A stretch of 64,000 nt of DNA from Clostridia bacterium. GTDB taxonomy: Bacteria; Bacillota; Clostridia; Oscillospirales; Acutalibacteraceae. Position 1 is the first letter of the stretch; the number at the start of each line of letters is the position of its first letter. Positions 1 through 9,066 of the stretch are shown piece by piece. The translations under genes were made by a program, and so were the position numbers. The notes under the pieces are model-generated. The model ran no database searches. It was not told the origin of the DNA and saw only the letters and a list, made by a program, of their open reading frames with translations. Location of the stretch: positions 62,001 through 126,000 of the forward strand of contig JAFZUV010000007.1 in NCBI GenBank assembly GCA_017618135.1. The letters run 5' to 3'.

Positions 1-1955
1 CCTGTATATGAACCGTATTTATCGGTATAAGCTGCATCAGGGTCAAACTCAAATTCAACCGCTATATGCCCGTTATTCCATTCTTTTATTGCAAACTGCG
101 CGGCTTCTGTTGCGTCGTTCGCATATATGTAGGCACCGACTTTTGTGTAGTAGTAATACTCGGTTTTATCTTCGTAAGTTTGGAAGAAATTAAAATCCGA
201 ACCGGGATTTGAATAATCAGCGCTGTCACTATATATATCATCAAGACTATGGTCTGCTGAGAGTTTTTCTGCCGAGAGATTAAAATATGTGTGTAACCCC
301 GGCAAATCTATTCCGCTTCCTTCTAACCTATCGTCAAATGTAACATCAATGTAATAGAGCTCGTCTTGAATGTTTATTATATTCCACATATGCGGTCCAC
401 CCTGAGCTAAGCCGGATATCAGATTACACGGAATACCGAGACGGTTCATAAGTAACTGCATTGCTCTTGAATAACCCTCGCATACACAAACGCCTTCTAT
501 CAGAGCGCCGTATATTGTGAATGCCCACGGGTTGTGCCGGTAGTACAAATTGCCGTTGTCATCCACGCTCGCATACTGTACGGCGTTTTCCACAAAATCA
601 TCACCGTCGGGAGGTATATAACCGTTTTGAGCAAGAGCTGTGGCGTAGTCATAAGTTATGTTATCGCAAAGATAATCGTGAATATAGCGTTCTTTTTGGA
701 AATCGGTTTCAAATGTGTTTGCAACCGATAATATCTCGGATATTTTTTGCTCTAATTGAGCCTGCATAGCGTCTTTTTCGTCAGCGGTCACATTGTAGTA
801 ACCTCTCTGAGCGTCCGCGGAGTCAAATGAAAAGCTTATTTCATATTTTCTGAGTCCGGTATATTGATTTATATCCGGTCTCATGGAATAGGTTTTAGGC
901 ATCCAAAAGTACTCCGGATTATCATACGCCACAGCGTGTAAAGCAACCCGGACATCCGAGTTCATTTCGTCCTCGTCGGCAAAATTGGTGATGGGAACAT
1001 CAAACCACTCCGTATCAAGCCGGCTTACCGCGGCTTCAATCGCATTGTAAATGTTTTTCTGGTTTTCGCTCAGTTGATCGTATGCTTTTATATCGGCAAA
1101 TCCGCCGAATTCTTTTAAGCAATCCTTACATACGGATTTACTGTGGTATGTAGCTTCCAAAACAGTGTGCCCCGTTGCGGGAATAACCGTTCCGCTGTTT
1201 ATAAGATTATTGCAGACAGAGCAATATGCGTCACCGGTATATCCGTCCTCTTCACAGGTTGCGTCTTTTTCGTTTGTTATGTAAAGACTGCCGTGTGAGC
1301 CGGCGGCGGCAATAACTTCGCCGTCGGATATTTTTGTGTTGCAGCTGCCGCAATAAACATCTCCCGTATAACCGTTATCAAAACAGGTCGCGGCATGATC
1401 TCCTATAGTGTATGTTGTGCCGTCATGATTATCAGGATCAGTTTCACCGTAAGGTATGCCGCAAACATCACATATGGCTTTACTGTGGCAAGTGGCCGTA
1501 CCGCCGGTGTGGTCTGCTTTCGGAAGGACTGAGCCCTTTTGTATTCGCATATTGCAAATTTTACAATATGTATCGCCTGAGTATCCCTCAACCAGGCAAG
1601 TAGCGGCCTTTTCGTTTCGCAATTCCGTTTGTTCGTGATTACAGCCGTCAACCGATATGTGGACATCCAGGCCCGAAACATATTGAAACAGTAATACAAG
1701 ATCCTGATTGTTTACAAGTTGGTCTCCGTTTACATCGAGGGCTTCTTTGACTACAGGTACATCCCAACCTGAAAGATATTGAAACAGGCGTGCCGCGTCT
1801 TGATTGTTAACCAAAGTATCTCCGCTTATATCACCGGCGATAGTCGGCGCTCCGTAGGGAGTTCCGTCGTCCGCGCCGGCCAAAGCGGGAAGAGTGCCTG
1901 TAATCATTAACAGGCACAATAATACAGAAGTGACTTTACTTAATAAACGCTTCAT
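1..1955 (-). CDS. Secreted dockerin-bearing transglutaminase-like protein (partial, C-terminus outside window)
   Basis: The frame is open from an ATG at 1955 down to the window edge (651 codons seen, no stop). A signal peptide covers about residues 1-26. A type I dockerin follows at about 42-98, with two calcium-binding repeats (DISGDTLVNNQD and DVNGDQLVNNQD), each followed by an LFQY helix. Residues about 104-290 hold Cys-rich repeats of the form ATC..GYTGD.YC..CN, which look like small metal- or disulfide-stabilised modules. The C-terminal part is a transglutaminase/papain-like core with Cys492 (in VCVCEGYS), His522 (GGPHMWNI) and Asp537 (YYIDVTFDD) as the likely triad. Known dockerins anchor enzymes to cohesin scaffolds; whether this one does is inference. 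It is paralogous to the next gene. The substrate is unknown; a peptidase role is as likely as cross-linking. Confidence 0.85.
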   Translation of the reverse strand, partial: MKRLLSKVTSVLLCLLMITGTLPALAGADDGTPYGAPTIAGDISGDTLVNNQDAARLFQYLSGWDVPVVKEALDVNGDQLVNNQDLVLLFQYVSGLDVHISVDGCNHEQTELRNEKAATCLVEGYSGDTYCKICNMRIQKGSVLPKADHTGGTATCHSKAICDVCGIPYGETDPDNHDGTTYTIGDHAATCFDNGYTGDVYCGSCNTKISDGEVIAAAGSHGSLYITNEKDATCEEDGYTGDAYCSVCNNLINSGTVIPATGHTVLEATYHSKSVCKDCLKEFGGFADIKAYDQLSENQKNIYNAIEAAVSRLDTEWFDVPITNFADEDEMNSDVRVALHAVAYDNPEYFWMPKTYSMRPDINQYTGLRKYEISFSFDSADAQRGYYNVTADEKDAMQAQLEQKISEILSVANTFETDFQKERYIHDYLCDNITYDYATALAQNGYIPPDGDDFVENAVQYASVDDNGNLYYRHNPWAFTIYGALIEGVCVCEGYSRAMQLLMNRLGIPCNLISGLAQGGPHMWNIINIQDELYYIDVTFDDRLEGSGIDLPGLHTYFNLSAEKLSADHSLDDIYSDSADYSNPGSDFNFFQTYEDKTEYYYYTKVGAYIYANDATEAAQFAIKEWNNGHIAVEFEFDPDAAYTDKYGSYT

Positions 1956-1985
1956 ATTTTCCCCCCGAGTCTGACCGTTATGGAA

Positions 1986-3230
1986 TTACCAAACGATAAC
2001 GATTATATTCTTACCCTCGTACTCATAAGACTTTTTTAAGTCAATTTTATCCGCAAGCCTTTGCCTTAGCGCTTCAAAGGCTTGCGCGTTAGTTAAAGAT
2101 GTAATATTTTTAAGTTCTGCCGATTTTTTGCCTTTGTAGTATTCCGATAATGCATAATCCACGGCCGATTTATAATCATCTCTTATATATGCGCCCTTTT
2201 TGATAAAGTAATTAAGCGCGGTGTTTTTGCAGTCGTAAATAAAAAAATTAAACTCATCTGAAATGTCGTATGTTTTATCTGATGAGAAACCATCCGAAAA
2301 GATATGTCCCTCTGATATTTCTGCCTTTGTCAGGTTAAAAAACGAATGCAAAACCGAATGATCAGAGCCGTCGTCAAATGTTGCGTCAACATAGTAAAGT
2401 CCGTCTCCCGGGTTAACAATATTCCACATATGCGCTATATCGTCATATTTCCCGTAGACCACACTGCAAGGTATTCCGGATTTAATACACAGGTACTGCA
2501 TAGCTTTTGAGTAACCTTCGCATATCGCCGAGCCTTTCACCAGTGCGCCGTATATAGTCATAGACTCTTTGTTTGCGTTTTGGAGATTATCGGCGGATTC
2601 TTTATCGTAAACTATGTGTTTGCAGAGATAGTCGTGAATAAACAATTCCTTCTCAAATGCATCGGGCAAATTCTTTATCTCATTGATAATCTCGTTTTCG
2701 ACAGATTTAATCTGAGACATCATCTGATTTTTTTGCTCTGCGGTAATACCAAAAAAGCCACTATCCGGTTTCTCACCGTCATACTCCCTGAAACAAAGAT
2801 AATTATGTTTCGTATCTTCAACAGATACCAGCGATAAGGTTTTAGGCATCCAGAAAAGGTCCGGTCGGTCACACATAACCGCTTTATGCGCAACAACCGT
2901 ATCAGAGGAAATATTATCATTTGAGTATTCTGTTACGTCAATGAGCCGCAGTTCCATATTCTCAACAGCCGTCCGTATTATGGAGTAAAGCTTCTTTTGA
3001 TTATCAGTCAGCTTATTATAAGCAGACAACTGCGGATATTCCGGTTTCTCGTTCCGGGGTTTGATTTTAACAACCTCTTCGCCTTCATCGAGAACGCTTT
3101 CTTGTTCTGCGGAAATAGTATTTTTCTTAATGTAACCGTCTATATCCTTAAAAAATTCATTTATACCGTTCTTACAGCCGGATACAAACATCAGCATTAT
3201 TATTGAAAAAACCGCGAATAATCTTTTCAT
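1986..3230 (-). CDS. Transglutaminase-like lipoprotein
   Basis: I take the ATG at 3230 because it opens a lipoprotein signal (MKRLFAVFSIIMLMFVSGC, lipidated Cys19) and has GGGGGA just upstream; the frame runs 30 nt further up to 3260 without a signal. The mature 414-residue form has a transglutaminase-like core with Cys in GSAICEGYSKAM, His in DIAHMWNI and Asp in YYVDATFDD. It shares segment order and phrases with the dockerin protein next door (YNKLTDNQKKLY versus YDQLSENQKNIY; FWMPKT in both), so the two are probably a tandem duplication in which one copy is membrane-anchored and the other gained dockerin and Cys-rich modules. It likely acts on the outer face of the membrane. Substrate unknown. 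Confidence 0.85.
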   Translation of the reverse strand: MKRLFAVFSIIMLMFVSGCKNGINEFFKDIDGYIKKNTISAEQESVLDEGEEVVKIKPRNEKPEYPQLSAYNKLTDNQKKLYSIIRTAVENMELRLIDVTEYSNDNISSDTVVAHKAVMCDRPDLFWMPKTLSLVSVEDTKHNYLCFREYDGEKPDSGFFGITAEQKNQMMSQIKSVENEIINEIKNLPDAFEKELFIHDYLCKHIVYDKESADNLQNANKESMTIYGALVKGSAICEGYSKAMQYLCIKSGIPCSVVYGKYDDIAHMWNIVNPGDGLYYVDATFDDGSDHSVLHSFFNLTKAEISEGHIFSDGFSSDKTYDISDEFNFFIYDCKNTALNYFIKKGAYIRDDYKSAVDYALSEYYKGKKSAELKNITSLTNAQAFEALRQRLADKIDLKKSYEYEGKNIIVIVW

Positions 3231-3231
3231 A

Positions 3232-3855
3232 TCAGTTCCCCCGGTTGACAAAAACGGCATTGGTAAACAGGTGTTTTACATACTTGCTCCAATATAAACA
3301 TACCGGCATTGTAAGGTCGGTATTACAGTTACTTACAATAAAAAGAAAATCATCGTTATTAAGCCCTGTATCGGATATTCTGCTGCAAACGGCGCAAATT
3401 ACCTCATAATAAAAATCATCACTTTCATTACTGCAAAGCAAATCGCAAATCTGAATGCCGCTTAAACGGTATGTGCCGTCATCTACGCTTAAATCAATAC
3501 CGCCTAACCTGTCAAACAGCATTGAAAGCGTGTAGTAGTCAATTTCACATGTATAGTCTACCGAGTACCCGACATAATTATCCGATTCTCCATAGTCGTC
3601 GTATATATTTATAATATACAGTATTTCTTCATCAAAATCAAGGAAAAATAACATTCGATTACCGCTGGGAAATAAAAACATAATTCCGCAGCTTTCCTGA
3701 TTTTCGTAATACGGTATGTCGTCGGTCTTTTTATCGGCGGTTTTTTGGGCGCCTTTAAGACTCGTAAATAGATAAAGATATGAAGAAATAAAGAAAATAG
3801 TTGCGCTTAAAAACACAATCAGCGCGAGTTTAAAATATTTTTTCATCGTTTTCAC
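3232..3855 (-). CDS. Small membrane-anchored protein with LytR/CpsA/Psr-like segment
   Basis: The 207-residue protein has one N-terminal membrane helix (about residues 8-30) and an extracytoplasmic domain. The stretch around IDYYTLSMLFDRLGGIDLSV followed by YRLSGIQICDLL resembles the LCP-family pattern (..F..lVDalGGVeVdV ... LnGeqAL.Y.R). The protein is much shorter than usual LCP enzymes and the arginines that bind the polyprenyl pyrophosphate are not evident. It may therefore be a degenerate or non-catalytic relative; this is inference. Its stop lies 1 nt from the start of the transglutaminase lipoprotein, so the two are translated from one transcript. Confidence 0.6.
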   Translation of the reverse strand: MKTMKKYFKLALIVFLSATIFFISSYLYLFTSLKGAQKTADKKTDDIPYYENQESCGIMFLFPSGNRMLFFLDFDEEILYIINIYDDYGESDNYVGYSVDYTCEIDYYTLSMLFDRLGGIDLSVDDGTYRLSGIQICDLLCSNESDDFYYEVICAVCSRISDTGLNNDDFLFIVSNCNTDLTMPVCLYWSKYVKHLFTNAVFVNRGN

Positions 3856-3985
3856 CGCATTTATTATTTACAAAACAACCTGAATGTATTAAAATAATAA
3901 GATGTAAAGTTTTACACTCAGTTTACAAACAATGGTGAGATATTTGTTATAATCAGTAAACTTTAAGCAGACAGGAGGAAAACAA

Positions 3986-5044
3986 ATGATTGAGGTTAAG
4001 TCGCTAAGCAAAAAATACGGCAGCTACCTTGCGGTCGATGATGTAAGCTTTTCAATAAAAAAAGGTGAAGTCATAGGCTTTTTAGGGCCCAACGGCGCAG
4101 GTAAGTCTACTATTATGAATATTATTACGGGTTATCTTTCCTTTACAAAGGGTAATGTCAGTGTAGATGGTATAGACATAATTGAAAATCCCGAAGCGGC
4201 AAAAAAGAGGATAGGATATTTGCCGGAAATACCGCCTCTTTATGTCGATATGAAGGTGAAAGAATATCTGTATTTCATTTATGATTTGAAGAAGGTTAAA
4301 TTTCCGAAAGTGGCGCATATCGGGGAGATTATGCGTCTTGTAAAAATTGATGATGTAGGTAATAGGCTTATAAAGAATTTATCAAAGGGTTATCGTCAGC
4401 GCGTCGGTTTTGCAGGCGCTCTTGTGGGTAATCCCGATGTGCTGATTCTGGATGAGCCTACTGTAGGGCTTGATCCTAAGCAGATAATAGAAATCAGGGA
4501 CCTTATTAAAAAACTCGGCAGAAATCATACAATTATTCTGTCCTCCCACATACTATCCGAAATACAAGCGGTTTGTGAGAGGGTGATAATTATAAACAAG
4601 GGTCAGATTATCGCGGACGATACACCTGATGACTTAGCAAAGAAGCTCTCATATGATAATTCGTTGATTGCAAGAATTGTATGCGATGAGGAGGATATGT
4701 TAAAGGCTTTATCCTCAGTAACAGGGGTGAAGAGCGTTGTTTCACTCGGCAAAAAAGAAAACGGCGCATATGATTTCAGTATAACTCCGATGGAAGATAC
4801 CGATGTACGCGCGGCGGTATATGAAAAGGTAAACCGAAGCGGAAAGACTATGTTGTCGTTCTCCTCTGACACAGTTTCTCTTGAACAGATTTTCCTGCGT
4901 CTTACCGAGTCGGGAGACAATGATGAGGCTCGAAGAATGCTTGGTATAGATACGGATAGCGGTCAAGCTTCCGAGGCAGAGCCCGGTGAAACAGTAAGCG
5001 AAGAAAGCGAGGAAAAAGAAAATGACAGCAGTATTCAAGCGTGA
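3986..5044 (+). CDS. ABC transporter ATP-binding protein, GldA-like
   Basis: The 352-residue ATPase has Walker A GPNGAGKST, signature LSKGYRQR and Walker B VLILDEPT followed by an H-loop (SSHILSEI). A C-terminal domain of about 100 residues and an acidic tail (EAEPGETVSEESEEKE) follow; the tail coding region overlaps the permease start by 23 nt. The RBS is AGGAGG. An extended -10 (TGTTATAAT, ending 3953) lies upstream without a well-spaced -35. With the next three genes it forms the operon ATPase / permease / GldG-like / DUF4340, known from Bacteroidetes gliding loci and widespread in Firmicutes, where the exported substrate is unknown. Confidence 0.9.
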   Translation: MIEVKSLSKKYGSYLAVDDVSFSIKKGEVIGFLGPNGAGKSTIMNIITGYLSFTKGNVSVDGIDIIENPEAAKKRIGYLPEIPPLYVDMKVKEYLYFIYDLKKVKFPKVAHIGEIMRLVKIDDVGNRLIKNLSKGYRQRVGFAGALVGNPDVLILDEPTVGLDPKQIIEIRDLIKKLGRNHTIILSSHILSEIQAVCERVIIINKGQIIADDTPDDLAKKLSYDNSLIARIVCDEEDMLKALSSVTGVKSVVSLGKKENGAYDFSITPMEDTDVRAAVYEKVNRSGKTMLSFSSDTVSLEQIFLRLTESGDNDEARRMLGIDTDSGQASEAEPGETVSEESEEKENDSSIQA

Positions 5045-5723
5045 GTTTAAAGCATATTTCAGAACACCGATAGGATATATTGTCCTTGCGGCATATTTTC
5101 TGTTTTTGGGTATTTATTTTTCTCTTATTTACAGTTACGGTTCGCCGGATTTATCAAGTCTTTTACTTGCTATGTCGGTGGTTGTTACTTTTACCGTTCC
5201 GGTTATAACTATGAGGCTTATGAGTGAGGATAGGCGGCAGAAGGTCGATCAGGTTTTGCTTACCTCTCCTGTTAAGCTAAGCGGTATAGTGCTGGGTAAA
5301 TTCTTTGCGGCACTATGCGTCTATGCAATAGGATTTGCGCCTGCGATTATTTTTGAAATGATAGTTGCAAGCTATGTTTCGGTAAATATACTGGGGTTTG
5401 TTTATTCATTTTTCGGTATGTTGCTTTTAGGCGCGGCACTCATCTCTATCGGTATGCTTATATCGTCGCTTACCGAAAGTCCGGTTATATCGGCCATACT
5501 CACTCTGGTAGTTAATATTCTTGTTCTTTATATGTCAAGCTTCTCTTCAATGGTGAAAATCTCGTGGATTTCCGCGGTAATAAGTAAAGCTGCGTTTATT
5601 TCGGCTGTTGAAAGCTTCGGTAAAAATGTATTTTCAATTCCCGATACAGTTTACTTTTTGAGCATAACTGCGGCATTTCTGTTTTTGTGTGTTCGTTCGC
5701 TTGAAAAGCGCAGATGGGCTTAA
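5022..5723 (+). CDS. ABC-2 type permease, GldF-like
   Basis: This 233-residue protein has about six hydrophobic helices and the ABC-2 membrane domain layout (N-terminal FKREFKAYFRTPIGYI, then a loop MSEDRRQKVDQVLLTSPV that fits the ATPase-contact coupling region of this family). It overlaps the ATPase gene by 23 nt, indicating translational coupling. It would form the membrane channel together with the ATPase at 3986. The substrate cannot be read from sequence. Confidence 0.88.
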   Translation: MTAVFKREFKAYFRTPIGYIVLAAYFLFLGIYFSLIYSYGSPDLSSLLLAMSVVVTFTVPVITMRLMSEDRRQKVDQVLLTSPVKLSGIVLGKFFAALCVYAIGFAPAIIFEMIVASYVSVNILGFVYSFFGMLLLGAALISIGMLISSLTESPVISAILTLVVNILVLYMSSFSSMVKISWISAVISKAAFISAVESFGKNVFSIPDTVYFLSITAAFLFLCVRSLEKRRWA

Positions 5724-5735
5724 GGAGGGGGAACA

Positions 5736-7421
5736 ATGGATAACAACAGTAAGAATTTAAATACGCAAGAAGCTGTGTCCGAAGCGGTAAATAAACCTGT
5801 AAAAGCAATGAAAAAACAGGTAAAAAGTAAAGGAAAGGCTATTCGAAATCAGTTTGCTTTTAAAAAAGGCGGTTATTCGGTCGCTATAATCGCTCTCGTT
5901 TTAGCGGCGCTAATTTTACTTAACTGGTTAGTTGCTGTTTTAGGCGACAGATTTCACCTTGAATTTGATATGTCACCGGATAGCGTAAACTCAATTAGTA
6001 AAGAAAATATTGAGTTCATCGAAGGTGTTAAAAAGGATGTGAGCGTGACCGTTTGCGCAGCTGAGGATTCGTATCCTGATTATATGGCCTCGTACGCCCA
6101 GTCATACTATGGAATCAGTGACGCCGGCGATTATTTTGAACAGACCGTAAATCTTATTAACAAATACAAGTCCTACAACAAGAAAATCAAAATAAATTAT
6201 GTTGATCCGCAAAGCTCGGAATTTACGGCGGTAACTCAAAAGTATCCCAATGCGGAAGTAACTTACGGTGACATAATCGTCAGTTGCGGTGAGGGCGAAA
6301 AGGAGCGATATAAAAAGCTTGGATTTTCAGATATTTACGCACTCAGTACGGATGATACCTATGCGGCTTACGGTTATAGTACCAGCAATATCAGCGGAAA
6401 CAATATTGAAACCGCTCTTACCGGCGCAATAGCTTATTGTATAAGCAGCAAATCCTCAAAAATAGCAATTTATACGGGACATTCTGCGACTGATTATTCG
6501 TCCGGATATGTAGAGCTTTTAAAAGCCAACAATTTTGAAGTTGAAGTATTGTCCGACAAGGTTATCACAAGCGTTCCCAATGAGTATGACGCCATAGTAA
6601 TTATGGCGCCCACAGGCGATTTCATAGACAGTGAAATAGACGCCGTTTCAACATTTCTTGAAAACGGCGGCAAGCTTTCAAAAGGGCTTATGTATTTTGC
6701 TGATTCAACTTGTCCGTCGTTACCGGTTTTAGAGTCGTTTTTGTCGCAGTGGGGTATAAATGTTCAGAACGGGCTGCTGTTCGAAACCAATTCCAATAAT
6801 ACAATAAAGGATGATCCTATGACTATGGGCATTTATCCGGCTGACAGCAGTGAGGAAGAAACAGATCAGACTAAAGATAAAGACGCCGCCTTTGACGATT
6901 CAATACTCAAGGAAATATCCTTCTGTCTTACCGGATTTAATGTTCCGCTGAGTGTGGGCAAACCGGATGATGCGCAGATTAAAGTCCATCCGGTTATGAA
7001 TACGCTTGAATCGGCGGTTGTAGCGCCCGTCGGTGCTTCGGCTGATTGGAATGAGTATGGTGATGCTGATAAAAAACAGTACCAGTCGGTAATAGAAGCT
7101 AAAAAATATGATTATAACTCTGAAAATAAGACGATAACAAGCTATGTTTATGCCTTCGGAAGCATTGAGTATATTCAATCGGAGTGGGCTGAAAATTCGC
7201 GTGTTTCCAATAAAAATCTTGTTCTTGCCTGCACCGAGCGTGTTGCCGGCACAACTGATAGCGGCATAAGCTTTATATCAAAGACGATAACCAATGAATC
7301 CTACGCAGAATCAGTGACCGAGAGCAGTATACGCATAATCCGTATAATTTTTGTGGGACTAATTCCGGTTGCCATGATAGTTATCGGCATATTTGTTTAC
7401 ATTAAAAGGAGAAATGCCTGA
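5736..7421 (+). CDS. GldG-like ABC transporter auxiliary protein
   Basis: The 561-residue protein has a basic cytoplasmic N-terminus (repeated Lys), a membrane helix at about residues 47-70, a large extracytoplasmic domain of the ABC_transp_aux/GldG type, and a closing membrane helix (about 535-557) ending in KRRNA. The RBS AAGGAGGGGG sits 7-12 nt before the ATG. The gene lies 12 nt after the permease and its stop overlaps the next start (TGATGG). Known role of the family: a partner of ABC-2 exporters, with a domain resembling IFT52/periplasmic sugar-binding folds. Its molecular function is not established. Confidence 0.85.
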   Translation: MDNNSKNLNTQEAVSEAVNKPVKAMKKQVKSKGKAIRNQFAFKKGGYSVAIIALVLAALILLNWLVAVLGDRFHLEFDMSPDSVNSISKENIEFIEGVKKDVSVTVCAAEDSYPDYMASYAQSYYGISDAGDYFEQTVNLINKYKSYNKKIKINYVDPQSSEFTAVTQKYPNAEVTYGDIIVSCGEGEKERYKKLGFSDIYALSTDDTYAAYGYSTSNISGNNIETALTGAIAYCISSKSSKIAIYTGHSATDYSSGYVELLKANNFEVEVLSDKVITSVPNEYDAIVIMAPTGDFIDSEIDAVSTFLENGGKLSKGLMYFADSTCPSLPVLESFLSQWGINVQNGLLFETNSNNTIKDDPMTMGIYPADSSEEETDQTKDKDAAFDDSILKEISFCLTGFNVPLSVGKPDDAQIKVHPVMNTLESAVVAPVGASADWNEYGDADKKQYQSVIEAKKYDYNSENKTITSYVYAFGSIEYIQSEWAENSRVSNKNLVLACTERVAGTTDSGISFISKTITNESYAESVTESSIRIIRIIFVGLIPVAMIVIGIFVYIKRRNA

Positions 7422-8980
7422 TGGATGATTTTTCCGAAAAGCAAGCGGATAATCAAAAATCGGAAGAGGAAAGCACGGTGTTTTCGGCACCGCAATCACA
7501 TAACGATAATGGTTTAAAGTCTTCCAAAAAAAGCAGGATAATTGCGGCTTTATCGGCATTGCTTGCTGTACTTATACTTGTGGGCGGAACTCTGGCGGTA
7601 ATAAAACTTATTCCGAAAAAAGAAGAGGAAAAAACTCCCGAGGCCAAGAAAATCGCCGTTTTGAATTTTGATAAAAATAAATTTGATACCGTTACCGTTG
7701 AGAATAAAAACGGTCAGTTTGTGTTGTTTCCTAAGGCAGGGCAAAATGCTGAAAGTACTGAATCGGCGGATAGTAAATGGTATGTAAAAGATCTGGCCGA
7801 AGAAAAAATATCAGTTTCCAAAACCGATGATATAGTGTCTGCCGCTGCAAACATCGAAGCAATTATTGAAATAACCAAAAAGACATTCGATGATTGCGGT
7901 TTTGAGGAACCTGTCCTCAAGGTAAGTGTGGCTTCACAGGAACTCGGAGATTATTTTCTCCTGTTCGGCGCGGCATCTCCCGACAATTCCGGCATATATC
8001 TCTATTCTTCTGTTGATGAGAAAATATATCTTGTGCAAATGAGCGTATACGAAAGCTTTGAGTTTTCAGTTTTGGACCTTGCTAATATAGAATCAGTCTC
8101 TCCGCTTTCGGAAAATTCTGAGGTCGCCGGCTTTTTTAAAAACGGCAACTTAACTTCTTTTGATGAACTGTCGGTTTCCTCAAGCGGGTTTTCAGAAAAG
8201 ATTATAATAAAGCTTTTAAGCGATGAGGAAGCCTCAAAATTCGGATTTTCCTACAAGGTTATATCGCCTAATGAAAGATTTGCCGATACAAGCGCCGTAG
8301 ACTCTCTGCTTTCCGCTTTCACATCAGAGATTACGGTGTCGGGCGTTTATTCCTTTAATACTGATAGTGCAGATATGAGCACTTTTGGTCTCGATGACCC
8401 GGATTTTGCAGTTTCTCTTTTACTCGGCGGGCACAAATTCACCTATAAATTTGCTTTGCAGTCGGATGGCTTTTACGCCTTGTTCGGCGACGGTATGAAC
8501 ACAATCAAGAAGGTGTCTGCGTCATCTGCCCGGTATTTATCGCTTGAAGCGATTGATTTTTATAACAAAGCGGTCTATATAAGACCATTATCAGAAATTA
8601 AAAACATGAAATTTGCTTTTGGTGAAGAAGAATACTCATTTGATATATCGGAAAACGAGGATGATGAGGACAATAAATTTAATGTCAGCTACGGGGACAA
8701 ACACATAAAATCCGATAATTTCCAGAATTTTTATATGCATTTCGTGTCTCTTTCGTTAGTGGATTTTTCGTCGGGGAATACCGGATCTGCCGAAATGACG
8801 GTTAGTATTACCGATAACAGCGGCGCGGTCGAAAAACTTGAGTTTTTCAGATCAAGCGCTACAGAGTATTATTGCACACTCGGCGGTGAGAATATAGGTA
8901 AAGTTACAGCTTCGTCATATAATAAGCTTGTCAGCGATGTAAAAGCGGTTGCGAAGAATAAGGATGTCGAAAGCAAATAA
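7421..8980 (+). CDS. DUF4340 domain membrane protein
   Basis: The 519-residue protein has a short acidic cytoplasmic start, a membrane helix at about residues 41-64, and a long extracytoplasmic region with repeated segments typical of DUF4340 (pattern W.V..L......D...V..L...I.......FGL..P...V). It starts within the stop of the GldG-like gene, so it is the last gene of the Gld-type operon. DUF4340 proteins regularly accompany GldG-like proteins; no function is known. A hairpin at 8995-9025 probably closes the transcript. Confidence 0.8.
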   Translation: MDDFSEKQADNQKSEEESTVFSAPQSHNDNGLKSSKKSRIIAALSALLAVLILVGGTLAVIKLIPKKEEEKTPEAKKIAVLNFDKNKFDTVTVENKNGQFVLFPKAGQNAESTESADSKWYVKDLAEEKISVSKTDDIVSAAANIEAIIEITKKTFDDCGFEEPVLKVSVASQELGDYFLLFGAASPDNSGIYLYSSVDEKIYLVQMSVYESFEFSVLDLANIESVSPLSENSEVAGFFKNGNLTSFDELSVSSSGFSEKIIIKLLSDEEASKFGFSYKVISPNERFADTSAVDSLLSAFTSEITVSGVYSFNTDSADMSTFGLDDPDFAVSLLLGGHKFTYKFALQSDGFYALFGDGMNTIKKVSASSARYLSLEAIDFYNKAVYIRPLSEIKNMKFAFGEEEYSFDISENEDDEDNKFNVSYGDKHIKSDNFQNFYMHFVSLSLVDFSSGNTGSAEMTVSITDNSGAVEKLEFFRSSATEYYCTLGGENIGKVTASSYNKLVSDVKAVAKNKDVESK

Positions 8981-8994
8981 CTGATAAGTTTATG

Positions 8995-9025
8995 GTATTC
9001 AGCTCTCTTTTCGGGGGCTGAATAC
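8995..9025 (+). terminator. Hairpin after the Gld-type operon
   Basis: GTATTCAGC pairs with GCTGAATAC (9 bp, 13-nt loop). Only a weak A/T-rich tail follows (TTATAAAATCTT), so it may be a leaky terminator or a 3'-end stabiliser. Confidence 0.5.
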
Positions 9026-9066
9026 TTATAAAATCTTAATAAAGGAAGAATGAGGGGAGCGGTTTT

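Noticed and set aside
1200-1620. Tandem DNA repeat or CRISPR-like array
   Set aside because: The periodicity comes from Cys-rich protein modules in the dockerin protein; nucleotide units are diverged and no constant repeat exists. No CRISPR array was seen in the window.
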